From assembly GCF_030762805.1 (NCBI RefSeq), contig NZ_CP129113.1, forward strand, positions 2,556,001 to 2,620,000: a stretch of DNA of 64,000 bases, in the 5' to 3' direction. A model generated the notes under the pieces. It was not told the DNA's origin. It did not search any database and worked only from the letters and a program-made list of their open reading frames with translations. The DNA comes from Aciduricibacillus chroicocephali (GTDB taxonomy: Bacteria; Bacillota; Bacilli; Bacillales; Amphibacillaceae). Both the position numbers and the translations under genes were made by a program. Each line of letters opens with the position of its first letter. Position 1 is the stretch's first letter. Shown one piece after another: positions 37,934-48,009 of the stretch.

Positions 37934-40120
37934 ATGAAAAAGCGGCAATTTCTCATTTATATGCTATTAGGTTTTGTGCTAGTAGGCATTTTCTGTTTTG
38001 CTTATTACAACTATGTTAGTACGAAAAATTTTGTCCTCGATTCAGTAGAACGCGAAACGAACGAAATATTGGATAATTTCTCAACAGAAGTGAACCGTTT
38101 TTCTATGGAACGTGTCGCTGAGATTGAATTGATTGCAGAGCACGTCCCACATTTAATGGAAAAAAATAATGACATCATAAGCTTCCTGTCACAGCAAAAT
38201 AAAAACATGCCGTTTTTTACGGCCCTTGGGTTTATTACGCCAGAAGGAAAAATACAAGCAGCAGACGGGACAAGCTTCCCCGTTCAACAGAAAGAGTCTT
38301 TCAAACTCGCACTCGCTGGAAAAACAGTATTCAGTGACGTATTCACTTTGAAACAGGACCCTTCTCAACGTGTGGCTGCGATTTCCACCCCAATTTTCAA
38401 CTCAAAAGGGGAAGTCATCGGTGTCCTCTCCGGTGTTGTGAATATGAGCAATCTCATTGGTGAGCTTGTCGAGGATTCCAATCTTGCTGGAACAGTTTAT
38501 TTGTTGAAAAATGGTGAAGTTCTGTTCACCTCTAACAAGAAGGAGCATTTCACCAAATCAATTCCCGATAGCAAGCAACTACTGAGCACTATGGTAAAAA
38601 TACAAAAAGGAAGTTGGACGGACCACCAGAATCCTTGGAGGTTCATCACTTATCAGCATGCAATGAACAATTGGGTTGTCCTTGTAGATTCCGAGACAAA
38701 TCCTGCAACAGACGAAATCAGTGAAACACTGAAGTTCAGCATATGGTTAGTAGCCGGTACAGTCATCGCCATTGCACTCATTTCAATCTATCTCATTCGG
38801 CTTCGGCGAAAAGAACATATGCAGACAAAACTTGATCTGTTGACCGGTTTAGGTAATCGTGTATTACTGGAGTCAAACCTTTCTTCAAAACTAGCTCACT
38901 CTCCCGAAAGAAGAATCACATTGTTCTTTATTAAACTTAATCGCTTTACAGATTTGACAGAGCGACTTGGTTACCAAATGAGTGATAGGATTTTGTATGC
39001 GGTCGGCAAAAGATTGATGAGCCAGGATGGAAGAATAAACGTTTATCGTGTTGGCAATGAGGATTTCGTCCTGACATCCTACCAATCCACCATTCAAGAA
39101 CAGCAGCGTTATGCAGACGAGTTGCTCAGAAGTCTTGAACAGCCTCTTCAGGTAGATAAAAATGGACCTATCTGGATTACAGTAAGTATCGGTATCAGAT
39201 CCATGTCAGAGTATGACTGTGTGAATCTCGTTATGCAAGATGCCATGTTCGCCTGCCATGAGGCAATCAAAAAAGGCGGCAATCAGATTGTCCGTTTTAC
39301 GGAACAGCTCGCAAAAGACAGTGAGCATCAGAGGCTAATAGCAAATAACCTTGCTGACGCACTAAAAAACAATGAGTTTTATCTCCTTTATCAACCGATT
39401 TACAGCATTAAAGAAGATCGGATCGTCAGTTTTGAAACACTGATGCGCTGGAAATCTCCTGTACTCGGAGAAGTTGGTCCTTTTCATTTCATCCCGTTAC
39501 TGGAGAAAAGCGAAGCCATCATAGATGTCGGACGCTGGCTTATCAGAGAAGTCGCAGAGCAAGTGTTACGATGGGAGAAAGAAGGATATGACAATTTTGC
39601 AGTGACATTGAATGTTTCCATCAAGCAATTGCAATATGAAGGTTTCCTTTCAGATGTACATGCAATCTTGGGGGAAACAGGCGTTCGTCCGGAGCGGCTC
39701 ATTTTTGAGGTAACAGAGTCAATTGTTGCCCAAAACGTAAAAGCTGCTGCCCAAATTCTACAAAGCTTGAATGAGATTGGCATCAAGACCGCAATCGACG
39801 ACTTTGGAACCGGATATTCCTCTTTATCAATGCTCAAGTCATTACCGTTCCAATACATGAAAGTTGATCGTACCTTCATTATTGAAGTGCTAAACGACAA
39901 TGGAGAATCAGAGGCAATCTTGCTTGGACTTATAGAAATTGCGAACAGTCTCGGTCTTACAACAATTATGGAAGGTGTAGAAACGCCGGAACAACTGAAA
40001 ATATTGAAACAGATAGGCGCCAAGCGCATCCAGGGCTATCTCTTCAGTAAACCGATTCCACCCGAGGAAGCGATCAAGTTCCTCAAGAAAAGGAACTTGC
40101 TTCAGTCCATTATTAACTAA
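37934..40120 (+). CDS. Cache-GGDEF(degenerate)-EAL phosphodiesterase
   Basis: A 728-residue membrane protein. Helix 1 is at about 8-28, an extracellular Cache-type sensor at about 35-265 (MPFFTALGFITPEGKIQAADGTSFP) and helix 2 at about 270-292. A GGDEF-like domain (about 300-455) has an active loop reading GNEDF, so it should not synthesise c-di-GMP. The C-terminal EAL domain (about 465-720) keeps ETLMRW, NVSIKQL, EVTESI, DDFGTGYSSLSMLKSLP and QGYLFSKP, including the metal-binding DDFGTG, so it is a likely c-di-GMP phosphodiesterase. The start follows GGAG at 37922; an ATG 33 bp earlier lacks a site. Confidence 0.9.
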   Translation: MKKRQFLIYMLLGFVLVGIFCFAYYNYVSTKNFVLDSVERETNEILDNFSTEVNRFSMERVAEIELIAEHVPHLMEKNNDIISFLSQQNKNMPFFTALGFITPEGKIQAADGTSFPVQQKESFKLALAGKTVFSDVFTLKQDPSQRVAAISTPIFNSKGEVIGVLSGVVNMSNLIGELVEDSNLAGTVYLLKNGEVLFTSNKKEHFTKSIPDSKQLLSTMVKIQKGSWTDHQNPWRFITYQHAMNNWVVLVDSETNPATDEISETLKFSIWLVAGTVIAIALISIYLIRLRRKEHMQTKLDLLTGLGNRVLLESNLSSKLAHSPERRITLFFIKLNRFTDLTERLGYQMSDRILYAVGKRLMSQDGRINVYRVGNEDFVLTSYQSTIQEQQRYADELLRSLEQPLQVDKNGPIWITVSIGIRSMSEYDCVNLVMQDAMFACHEAIKKGGNQIVRFTEQLAKDSEHQRLIANNLADALKNNEFYLLYQPIYSIKEDRIVSFETLMRWKSPVLGEVGPFHFIPLLEKSEAIIDVGRWLIREVAEQVLRWEKEGYDNFAVTLNVSIKQLQYEGFLSDVHAILGETGVRPERLIFEVTESIVAQNVKAAAQILQSLNEIGIKTAIDDFGTGYSSLSMLKSLPFQYMKVDRTFIIEVLNDNGESEAILLGLIEIANSLGLTTIMEGVETPEQLKILKQIGAKRIQGYLFSKPIPPEEAIKFLKKRNLLQSIIN

Positions 40121-40306
40121 AAAACTTTAGATTCTCAGATAGCAAGAACGTATTCGACGTTTATGCTATTGCTTAAAAACCCGAAATTATTCTGAGGCAA
40201 CTGTCATATAAATATGGGACAGTAGAAAGATTAGCTGCTGGACTTCAAGATAATGTTGCCGCTATTCACACAATTGGTTATGATTAACGAAAAGGAGGGA
40301 TGTTCT

Positions 40307-40777
40307 TTGAGTCAAGAGAATGTGGATTTCCTCGACAACGTTAAACACGAGGGAGAAAATCAGAAGGCAAAGAGAAGAGAAGGCGAGCCTACTGCTGCTT
40401 TTAAAGGAGCTGCCTGGGTAGCCTTGCTGATCGGAACAGTCGCTTATCTTATAGGATTATTCAATGCAGGAATGGAACTGAACGAAAAAGGCTATTACCT
40501 TGCCGTTTTGATTTTTGGACTTTATTCATCTGTTTCTTTGCAAAAGGCTGTACGCGATAAAGAAGAAGGAATCCCTGTTACGAACATTTATTACGGAATT
40601 AGCTGGTTTGCCCTTGTTGCAGCTATCTTGCTAATGGCAATCGGCCTTTACAATGCCGGCAGTATCATTCTCAGTGAAAAAGGATTTTACGGCATGGCTT
40701 TTGTTCTAAGTATCTTCGCATCCATTACGGTACAGAAAAACATTCGGGATACACAGAAAGCTAGAGAAAGAAAATAA
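40307..40777 (+). CDS. YiaA/YiaB two-helix-repeat membrane protein
   Basis: A 156-residue protein with a TTG start, chosen because AAAGGAGGG lies 8 bp upstream. After a charged N terminus come two copies of the YiaAB module: AAWVALLIGTVAYLIGLFNAG...NEKGYYLAVLIFGLYSSVSLQKAVRD, and ISWFALVAAILLMAIGLYNAG...SEKGFYGMAFVLSIFASITVQKNIRD. Each module has two membrane helices, four in all, with matching basic ends. The role of the family is unknown. Confidence 0.85.
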   Translation: MSQENVDFLDNVKHEGENQKAKRREGEPTAAFKGAAWVALLIGTVAYLIGLFNAGMELNEKGYYLAVLIFGLYSSVSLQKAVRDKEEGIPVTNIYYGISWFALVAAILLMAIGLYNAGSIILSEKGFYGMAFVLSIFASITVQKNIRDTQKARERK

Positions 40778-40780
40778 AGA

Positions 40781-40822
40781 TGCATCCCCCGCTTCGACTG
40801 TAGTCGGAGCGGGGGTGTTTTT
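40781..40822 (+). terminator. Terminator of the YiaAB gene
   Basis: CATCCCCCGCTTCGACT pairs with AGTCGGAGCGGGGGTG (one mismatch), followed by TTTTT. Confidence 0.9.
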
Positions 40823-40980
40823 GCCTTGGCCAACCCGTAAGATGTTGAATTAAACATAAAGATGTTAGAATCCTCACGTGAAGTTAACGAAAAAAATAAA
40901 ATTAAACACAATCCCACTTGAAATCTATTGAATTCCGGTAATTAACAAACAAGCTCAGTAAGAACCTGCTTACAAATAAA

Positions 40981-41205
40981 CTAAAAATTGGACTGGTCAG
41001 AAACCACCAGATAAATAATGAGCGCCACTTCCACAAAAGCAAGAAAAGGGAACCCCAACTTGAATGAAATGTGCTTTGTCTTATGTCGGAATCGGTTCAT
41101 GCCCAAAGTTGTACCTACTGCTCCTCCGATAAGCGCCACAATCCATAGATTCTTTTCCGGGATTCTATATTTATGGTTTATTGCACGTTGCTTATCTAAG
41201 TACAT
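40981..41205 (-). CDS. DUF1294 small membrane protein (true start probably upstream)
   Basis: The frame starting at 41205 gives 74 residues with the DUF1294 core: LDKQRAINHKYRIPEKNLW, GGAVGTTLGMNRFRHKTKH and a final helix. Coding continues in frame upstream to about 41271 with a clear first membrane helix (GFLIVFLYLLIINLFGYFI), expected for this family, but there is no ATG, GTG or TTG in frame. Either an ATT at 41271 is the start, or one A is missing in the GGAATAG stretch so that a TTG at 41270 (after AAGGGAG) was the start. With the extra helix it would be about 96 residues. Function unknown. Confidence 0.75.
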   Translation of the reverse strand: MYLDKQRAINHKYRIPEKNLWIVALIGGAVGTTLGMNRFRHKTKHISFKLGFPFLAFVEVALIIYLVVSDQSNF

Positions 41206-41368
41206 AATGAAGTATCCGAATAGATTAATGATTAAGAGGTATAGAAAAACAATAAGAAAACCTATTCCAATCCTCTCCCTTCTTAGTTCTGTTAGTATGA
41301 CAGTTTGGAAGGCCCATTACTAGAACTAACTCTCTGCAACTTATCAATTCGAATCCACTTCAAATAGA

Positions 41369-41399
41369 AAGGCAGATCTCCCTCAAAGGAAGATCTGCT
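41369..41399 (-). terminator. Hairpin after the Big2 protein gene
   Basis: GCAGATCT / AGATCTGC arms around about 11 nt, then a T-rich stretch on the minus strand. Confidence 0.6.
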
Positions 41400-41416
41400 C
41401 TCTCCATCAAAGCAAA

Positions 41417-43480
41417 TTACTTTTTAGTAAACCGTACAGTATCCATGCCTGCGATGGCGATTTTATCACCTGTTTTCAGCGTAGTTGTGATACTGCTGAC
41501 ACCAAATCCATCTGAGTTGTTACCTAGAATTTCATTGATAATCAGATAATCGCCTCTGGAAACAAACAGATTCCCTGAATCATCTGTTGTGCTAACACGG
41601 TAGCGTCCAGGCGAGATGTCCTTGCCGACTGTCCAGTACCCTGAATGCAGCGTGTTCGATTTCTTATGGGCTACCTTCTGGAATTGAACACTCTCCAAAT
41701 CTAAAATTTCAATTATGTCACCATTCTTAATATCAGTTGTTACAACAGAAACACCAAAATCTTGTTCCCCATCTGTAAGAACTTCATTTACATCACGGTC
41801 ATATGATTTCGTCGTAATGAACAAGTTCCCCATCTCATCATTTGTTGTAATGCGGTAGCGTCCTGCAGGAATATCTCTGCCTACTTTCCACTTACCAGTC
41901 GTAAGGCTTTTAATATAAGGTACAGTAATAGTTGCTGATACAGACTTTCCATTAGACGTAGTCGCAGTTATCTTGGCAGTACCTGCTCCTTTTGCAGTTA
42001 CGACACCTTTACTGCTTACTGTTGCCACTTTTGTATTAGAGGACTTCCACTTGACCGTTTTGTTTGTCGTATTGCTTGGGCCAATCGTTGCCTTTAATGT
42101 GAGTGTCTTGCCCTTTTTCAGAGTAGCTGATGTCTTATTTAGCTTTATCGTTTTCGCTACAATTGGGGATGTGACTGTTACCTTAACAGATGCAGACTTT
42201 GCCCCTTTAGCTGAAGCAGTAATTGTTACTTTCCCTTTCGCTTTCGCAACTACCTTCCCTTTGCTGTCAACAGTGGCAAGCTTCGTATTAGATGATTTCC
42301 ACTTAACCGCTTTATCTGTACTGTCCTTTGGAAGAACTGTTGCAGATAGTTTTGCTGTTTTACCCGTCATTAGAGACAGGCTTGTTTTATTCACTTTTAC
42401 CGTCTTTGGTGAAACCTTTACAGTTAATTCTTTATAAACCTTCGGATTATCCTTAGTAGTTGCGGTAATTATTGCAGAACCTTTTGCAATGCCTTTAATA
42501 TTTCCTTTGGCATCTACTGTTGCTATCTTGCGGTCTGAACTTTCCCAAAGAACTGTTTTGTTGCCTGCATTTGTAGGGCCAACAACAGGAGTAACCCTCA
42601 CAGTCTGATTAATAGCGATATCCAGTGCCGTTTTACTTAGTTTCAAGCTTGTCGGCAAAATATTTGTTACAGTTACAGTCGCACTTTCCTTAACCGTTGA
42701 CTCACCTTTAGAAATGACGGTAATAACCGACTTACCAGGCTTAATAGCTGTTATCTTGCCATTCGCATCTACTGTTGCTACTTCCTGATTACTGCTATGC
42801 CAGCTGACATCTCTATTAACGGCTGTTGCTGGGAAAACAGTTGCTGTCAATTTGGCCGTCTTTCCTTTTTCAATAGATAGAGTTGTCCGGCTAAGTTGGA
42901 TTCTATCCGGGACAAGTTCCTTTTGTATAATACTTAGACTGCCTCCCGAAATGTACAGGAAACTGCCTTCAGTAAATGTATAATCACGCAGTCCATTCTC
43001 CTTGTCTATTGAAAAGGAATCACTCTCAGCGAAATTGCTATCCAGAATTGTAATATGGGCTGATCCGTCCGCATGACGAAGAACAAAAGTCCCCTCTGCC
43101 AAGTCTTTACCAATCTCATAGAATCCTTGAGATACGTTGGCTGAATCAATTTCTCCAGCTGAAACTTTTACATTAGATGCTCCTGCATCAAGCGCAACTT
43201 GAACTGTGTCCCCAGTTCTAAGTCCCGCTGTAAACTTATTGGGAGCAGCCTGTCCGGAACTATCGATTGCCTCGCCAGCAAGATCTGCTCCATCTCTCTT
43301 AACATATATTTTTGCTATCCCATTCTCGATTTTAAACGTATTAAGCCCTGCCGGAATCTCATTTCCCGCCGTATACGTACCTTCAGCAAGCGAATCTAAA
43401 CTCTCTGCTTGCACCGGGCTTACAAATATTGCAGCTAGTAAAACTATAAACGTAATGACTGCCCATTTGGCCTTCCTCAT
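41417..43480 (-). CDS. Secreted protein with four Big2 domains flanked by repeated beta modules
   Basis: A 687-residue exported protein. A signal peptide of about 25 residues ends at PVQA-ES. Two related beta modules of about 75 residues follow (AEGTYTAGNEIPAGLNTF; SQGFYEIGKDLAEGTFVL). Four Big2 Ig-like repeats of about 83 residues span about 195-525 (each with KWKSSNTKVATVSSKGVVTA-type signatures). Two more copies of the first module close the protein (TGKWKVGRDIPAGRYRI; SGYWTVGKDISPGRYRV). No LPXTG or S-layer homology anchor is seen, so it is probably released or loosely wall-bound. The start at 43480 has AGGG 6 bp upstream; earlier ATGs do not. An adhesin or wall role is inference. Confidence 0.85.
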   Translation of the reverse strand: MRKAKWAVITFIVLLAAIFVSPVQAESLDSLAEGTYTAGNEIPAGLNTFKIENGIAKIYVKRDGADLAGEAIDSSGQAAPNKFTAGLRTGDTVQVALDAGASNVKVSAGEIDSANVSQGFYEIGKDLAEGTFVLRHADGSAHITILDSNFAESDSFSIDKENGLRDYTFTEGSFLYISGGSLSIIQKELVPDRIQLSRTTLSIEKGKTAKLTATVFPATAVNRDVSWHSSNQEVATVDANGKITAIKPGKSVITVISKGESTVKESATVTVTNILPTSLKLSKTALDIAINQTVRVTPVVGPTNAGNKTVLWESSDRKIATVDAKGNIKGIAKGSAIITATTKDNPKVYKELTVKVSPKTVKVNKTSLSLMTGKTAKLSATVLPKDSTDKAVKWKSSNTKLATVDSKGKVVAKAKGKVTITASAKGAKSASVKVTVTSPIVAKTIKLNKTSATLKKGKTLTLKATIGPSNTTNKTVKWKSSNTKVATVSSKGVVTAKGAGTAKITATTSNGKSVSATITVPYIKSLTTGKWKVGRDIPAGRYRITTNDEMGNLFITTKSYDRDVNEVLTDGEQDFGVSVVTTDIKNGDIIEILDLESVQFQKVAHKKSNTLHSGYWTVGKDISPGRYRVSTTDDSGNLFVSRGDYLIINEILGNNSDGFGVSSITTTLKTGDKIAIAGMDTVRFTKK

Positions 43481-43638
43481 ATCCATCCCTGCTTTCTCGT
43501 ATTTAATCCCTAAATAGACCAAATTCATATTACCATAATAATGGATTATAGAATGACACTCTCTCGCCTGGTAATTTTTACATCAACCCATTCAGATACA
43601 ATTTGGCACTTTAAACAATCTATGAGATAATAAACATA

Positions 43639-43652
43639 AGAACAAACGTACG
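43639..43652 (+). promoter_or_regulatory. Possible LexA box upstream of topB
   Basis: AGAACAAACGTACG matches most positions of the Bacillus LexA/DinR box (CGAAC-N4-GTTCG type) and lies 25 bp before topB. The mismatches at the first base and in the right half make this tentative. Confidence 0.3.
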
Positions 43653-43676
43653 ATTAATGACAATAGAGGTGTTATC

Positions 43677-44798
43677 ATGAAACCCGTCATCCTAGCCGAG
43701 AAGCCGAGCCAAGCAAAGGCTTACGCGGATGCATTCACTGCTCGCAAATATGAAGGCTATATGGATATCTCACCTTGTCCGACATTTCCGGAAGGGGCTT
43801 ATTTGACATGGGGAGTCGGCCATCTCGTTGAATTGAAAGAACCACATACATACAATCCTGCCTGGAAGCGTTGGACACTCGGGAGCTTGCCGATTTTGCC
43901 GGATCGGTATGAATTTCAAGTAGCGAAGGGGAAGTTCAAGCAATTCTCCGTTGTCAAAAAGCTCATTCGCAATACCGATACTGTTATCAATGCTTGTGAC
44001 GTTGACCGGGAAGGTTCGAACATTTTCTATAGTATCTACGATCAGACAGGCGCTCGCGGCCAAACGATTAAACGTCTATGGATCAATTCACTGGAAGTAG
44101 ATGAAGTACGTAAAGGGTTCGAGAACTTACGTAATAATGCTAAAGATCTGCAGCTCTATGAGGAGGCGAAGTCCCGACAGATTAGCGATTGGCTTGTAGG
44201 CATGAATGGCTCGCGACTATATACGCTCCTTCTGAAAGCAAAAGGGCTCCAGCACGTATTTCCAATTGGACGTGTACAATCGCCGACCGTCTTCTTAATT
44301 TACCAGCGACAAAGAGAGATTGAGACATTTGTTTCGGAGCCTTTTTTCGAAGTGGAGGCCCAATTTAAAGCTGCTCAGGGTGTATACAAGGGCAAGGCAA
44401 AAATAAAGGAACCAAAGCGTGAACTGGTTGTGGAGTTGCTGAACAAGCACGAGATCCAACCAGATTCTCCAGGGACAATTATAGAAGTCACTCATAAAGA
44501 CAAGCGGATGCCACCGCCTCAGCTGCACTCCCTTTCAACACTGCAGGCAACGGCCAACCGCAGATGGAAGGCAAGTCCTGCAACAGTCCTGAAGACGATG
44601 CAGTCACTCTACGAGAAGAAGCTCGTATCCTATCCGCGTACAGACACGCGGCATATTACACAAGCTGAATTTGGTTATCTAGCTACTTCAGTCAAGGCTC
44701 TTCAAGACCTGATTGGCTGTCAATTTGAGGTTGCATCACGGACGCCGAAGAGGCGTTTTGTCGACAGCTCCAAGGTTCAAGAGTTATCTAGTTTATAA
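43677..44798 (+). pseudogene. topB: DNA topoisomerase III, N-terminal part (split by a transposon)
   Basis: The first half of topB, about 368 residues before transposon-derived codons. It has the TOPRIM domain with ILAEKPSQAKAYADAF and ACDVDREGSNI, then GRVQSPTVFLIY, and the active-site Tyr in SYPRTDTRH at about residue 318. At 44777-44782 the gene is cut by the Tn554-type element directly after VQE; the frame adds LSSL and stops. The next native residues, HHAIIPT, a strictly conserved type IA motif, are 10.5 kb away. The fragment keeps Tyr and TOPRIM but lacks domain II and the C-terminal parts, so it is probably inactive. Confidence 0.93.
44777..44782 (+). repeat. Left core site of the transposon
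   Basis: TCAAGA inside topB codons for Val-Gln-Glu. It is identical to the right core and is the likely 6-bp crossover region of a Tn554-type recombinase. Another TCAAGA lies inside the element at about 44820. Confidence 0.8.
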
Positions 44799-44918
44799 TA
44801 ACAGTATGTATTTAAAGTATCTCAAGAAAGTAGATGCTTATTTTAATATCTTAAAATAAAAAATATCTAGATAAGAAATTTATAGACGTTATAGTTTTTA
44901 AAGTTAGGAGGAGTTTTT

Positions 44919-45985
44919 GTGGCAAAGGTGGTTAGTTTTAAGGACGAGAACTTAAATACGATTTATCTTATATCATCTAATAACGGCTTTCCTTATTTAT
45001 ATCCAAATAAATATTTGAAGTTTTTAAAAACCGTAAATAAATCAACAAACACAATAAAGTCTTATGCCTATAGATTAAAACTGTTCTGGGATTTTATAGA
45101 GGTAAATCAAATTGATTTCAAGAAGATAACAATGGAACATTTCATTAAATTCATAGGCTGGTTACAAGGACAATTTAATATAAGCTCCCACCAGAGACAG
45201 CCCAGCACTATCAACTATAATATTATGGCTGCCTTTAACTTTTATAATTACTTAGAGAGATTCCACCCCGACATACTTGACAGCGATTTAGATTTTTATT
45301 ATGAAAGCTCACGCAAATCTTATGCTTATAAATCATTCTTAGAGCATACAAAGTCGGGTATTAAATACAAACTAAACGCAATTAAAGTAAAAGAATCTAA
45401 GAGACCATATAAAACTTTATCGACTACACAGCTAAAGGGAATATTTCAAACTGAGATGAATATTAGAAATAAATTATTACTGGTGTTACTTTATGAAACA
45501 GGCGTAAGGATATCAGAAGCATTGAATATTAAATTAGAGGACATAGATTTATCAGATAAAAAAATTAAGGTTACCCAATCTAAGACACCGTCTGGAGAAA
45601 ACAGGTGGGTTTACGTATCTTCTGAAACAACTAATCTATTACAAGATTATATATATGAGGTGCATGAGAAAAATAACTTTGATAGTGACTTTTTGTTCTT
45701 AAAATTAAGTGGATCCTTCAAAGGAGAGCCATGTGATTACATCACCATAAACTCCCTTTTAGGAGTTTATCCCACAAGTTAGGTTTTAACATTACTCCTC
45801 ATATGTTTCGACACACATTAGCAACAGAACTCCACGAAAATGGTATTGAGATATCTATAATAAGAGCTTTACTAGGCCATAAAGATATTCAAACAACAAT
45901 GAATATGTATATTCACCCTTCTGATAAATCAATTAGGGAGGAATATAACAAGGTAGTAAGCAAAAGGAAGAAGGAGAATAAATGA
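44919..45985 (+). pseudogene. tnpA: Tn554-type tyrosine recombinase TnpA, frameshifted
   Basis: A transposition recombinase of about 355 residues if the frame is restored. It has a GTG start after AGGAGG. The N-terminal SAM-like core-binding domain covers about 25-130. The catalytic domain has the first Arg in YETGVRISEALN (about residue 195). The frame ends at 45782 (GVYPTS, stop). A second frame then supplies FNITPHMFRHTLATELHENG, LLGHKDIQTTMNMY and the end at 45985, that is the HxxR, His and Tyr of the catalytic set. One extra T in the TTTT run at 45757-45760 would join the two as NSLFRSLSHK. As written, the first product lacks its nucleophile. Confidence 0.88.
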
Positions 45986-48009
45986 TAAATCCTGAAATTA
46001 TAGATAAGCGTGAAGCTATTAATGATTTTTTAGAAAAACATCCTTATTACCAAGCAGATATATGGTTAGCTAATAGTTTGAGTATTGCAAAAGAAGCTTC
46101 ACGCCCTGTCATTCGTTATAGAGAGAGGATAGACTTCTCATCATGTAGTAACAGCCATCTAAAAAACGAAATCAAATACTACTTTTCTAAGAATATGGAA
46201 GATAGCTTATATTCGGTCATAACTGTATTTGAAGGTAAAGCCCATCACTTAAGGCGAATGCTTCAATTTCTTGATAAATCTTATCCAAATATACGTTCAG
46301 TTTTAGAGATTCCTAAGGAAGAAATTATGTTTAAGTATACAAATCACTTAATTGATGCTGGTATTAAAGTGAAAAGGGAAAATCTCAAAACTGGTGGCTT
46401 TATTGTTACACCACCAGTTTCATTAATGAGTACCTTTTATGATTACATATTTGCCACATTCGACTCAACACCAGAATACGATAAAGATATCTGGGATGGC
46501 AGAAAATTACCTATAGAACTTAACTACACTAATACAAATACAAAAAGGATGAAGTTTTTAAAAGTTAACCCTAGAGACAGAAATTTTCTAAAACAGTATA
46601 TCTATACTAGAGTAGTCATGTTAAAAAACCTAACATTTTCAATTGGTATACGATATGTACATGAAATTTCATTATTTTTAAATTTCCTTAATGATAGTTA
46701 TCAGGAACTAGAACTAAAAAATATAAAGCGTGAGCACATTGAAAAGTATATTATATATATATCAAACAAGGAGATTCATCATAAATATACTCGTAAAAAA
46801 ATAAAAGCAACCAATGTTTATGTCAGTAGCAACCTCACCATAATAAAAAAGCTACTGACAGACTTAAAGATATTTGAATGGGAAGAAGCTCCTAAGCTGC
46901 ATATTGAATCGTTATTCCTACCAAATGATAATCCACGTCGCACTAAAAAAGAGAGCTTCAATAACCCAAAGTATATACCCGATTATATATGGGATCAGGT
47001 AGTAGAAAATATACATTTGATCGGAGATAGATATGTACCAATTATTCTAATAATGGAAGGTTCAGGGTTTCGAGGCACTGATGTATTAGGCTTAAAATTA
47101 AACTGTCTAGAAAAGGACAACCAGGGAGACTATTGGTTAGTTGGTGATCAAAGAAAAGTTAATTATAAAGATCATAAAGTACCTATATCCGAAGAATTAG
47201 CAAAAGTTATTATGTCACAACAGGAAATATGCAAGAATAAATCCACTCCTGATAATAATCCTGAAGATTTTCTATTCGTTTCTTTTCGAGGTCCAAGAAA
47301 AGGTAAGCCTCAAACAACAGCAACATTATCTAGAGTTCTTAATGACTTTGCTAAGAAGGCGGAAATAAGAGATGCTAACGGGGAGATCTATAGATTCAGA
47401 AATCATGGCTTCAGACATCGCTATGGTGTAAATCTCATTAATAACGGAATGAATATTGTCCATGTTCAAAGATTAATGGCACATGCATCACCAGAGATGA
47501 CATTAGCTTACGCTAAGATACACGATCAAACTCTAAAGGATGCCTATTTTAAGGCAAAAGACAATAGAGGCATTGCTTTTGACATTGAAGGAACTTTAGT
47601 TAAGTCAGATTTAAAACAACAGGCAATGGCAAATGATCTTGAACTCGAATGGATTAGGCATAATTATGATTCGATTAGAATGGATCACGGAATGTGTATC
47701 AAAAGCACAAAGATGAAATGCGAGTTTGCTGAAAAAGTTATAGAGCCTCCTTGTATTGCAAACAATTGTAGAAGTTTTCACGTTGATAGTACTTTTAGTG
47801 ACTACTATAAGTCTCAAATAGCACTCCTCGAAAAGGACATAAAAATTTACGAAAATAATGGCCATGCTAGATCATTAGAGTTTGCACATAAAAAGATAGC
47901 TAATTACAGAAAAATTTTAAACGAGATTACAGAAAGTGAAGGAATAAGTGGAATTTCAAAAGAAAGGCGAGAATATACAGGGGAGGAAAGGTTAAAAAAT
48001 GGCAAATAA
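45982..48009 (+). CDS. tnpB: Tn554-type tyrosine recombinase TnpB
   Basis: A 675-residue recombinase, the second of the Tn554 pair, overlapping the tnpA end by 4 bp (ATGA). The catalytic residues are all present: Arg in GSGFRGTDVLGLKLN (about 360), HGFRHRYG with HxxR (about 474), His in LMAHASPEMT (about 500) and Tyr in LAYAKIHD (about 510). The C terminus after 560 has a Cys cluster (GMCIKS, MKCEF, PPCIANNCRSFH) suggesting a bound metal, and a basic helix, both usual in TnpB. It acts with TnpA and TnpC in site-specific insertion. It appears intact. Confidence 0.92.
   Translation: MINPEIIDKREAINDFLEKHPYYQADIWLANSLSIAKEASRPVIRYRERIDFSSCSNSHLKNEIKYYFSKNMEDSLYSVITVFEGKAHHLRRMLQFLDKSYPNIRSVLEIPKEEIMFKYTNHLIDAGIKVKRENLKTGGFIVTPPVSLMSTFYDYIFATFDSTPEYDKDIWDGRKLPIELNYTNTNTKRMKFLKVNPRDRNFLKQYIYTRVVMLKNLTFSIGIRYVHEISLFLNFLNDSYQELELKNIKREHIEKYIIYISNKEIHHKYTRKKIKATNVYVSSNLTIIKKLLTDLKIFEWEEAPKLHIESLFLPNDNPRRTKKESFNNPKYIPDYIWDQVVENIHLIGDRYVPIILIMEGSGFRGTDVLGLKLNCLEKDNQGDYWLVGDQRKVNYKDHKVPISEELAKVIMSQQEICKNKSTPDNNPEDFLFVSFRGPRKGKPQTTATLSRVLNDFAKKAEIRDANGEIYRFRNHGFRHRYGVNLINNGMNIVHVQRLMAHASPEMTLAYAKIHDQTLKDAYFKAKDNRGIAFDIEGTLVKSDLKQQAMANDLELEWIRHNYDSIRMDHGMCIKSTKMKCEFAEKVIEPPCIANNCRSFHVDSTFSDYYKSQIALLEKDIKIYENNGHARSLEFAHKKIANYRKILNEITESEGISGISKERREYTGEERLKNGK

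Noticed and set aside
39484-40029. A 181-codon frame antisense to the EAL domain
   Set aside because: It is a shadow of a well-conserved catalytic domain on the other strand.
45757-45803. Programmed -1 frameshift in tnpA
   Set aside because: The CCCTTTTAGG stretch is not a canonical X-XXY-YYZ slippery heptamer, no downstream pseudoknot was seen, and Tn554 TnpA is not known to need frameshifting. A missing base is simpler.
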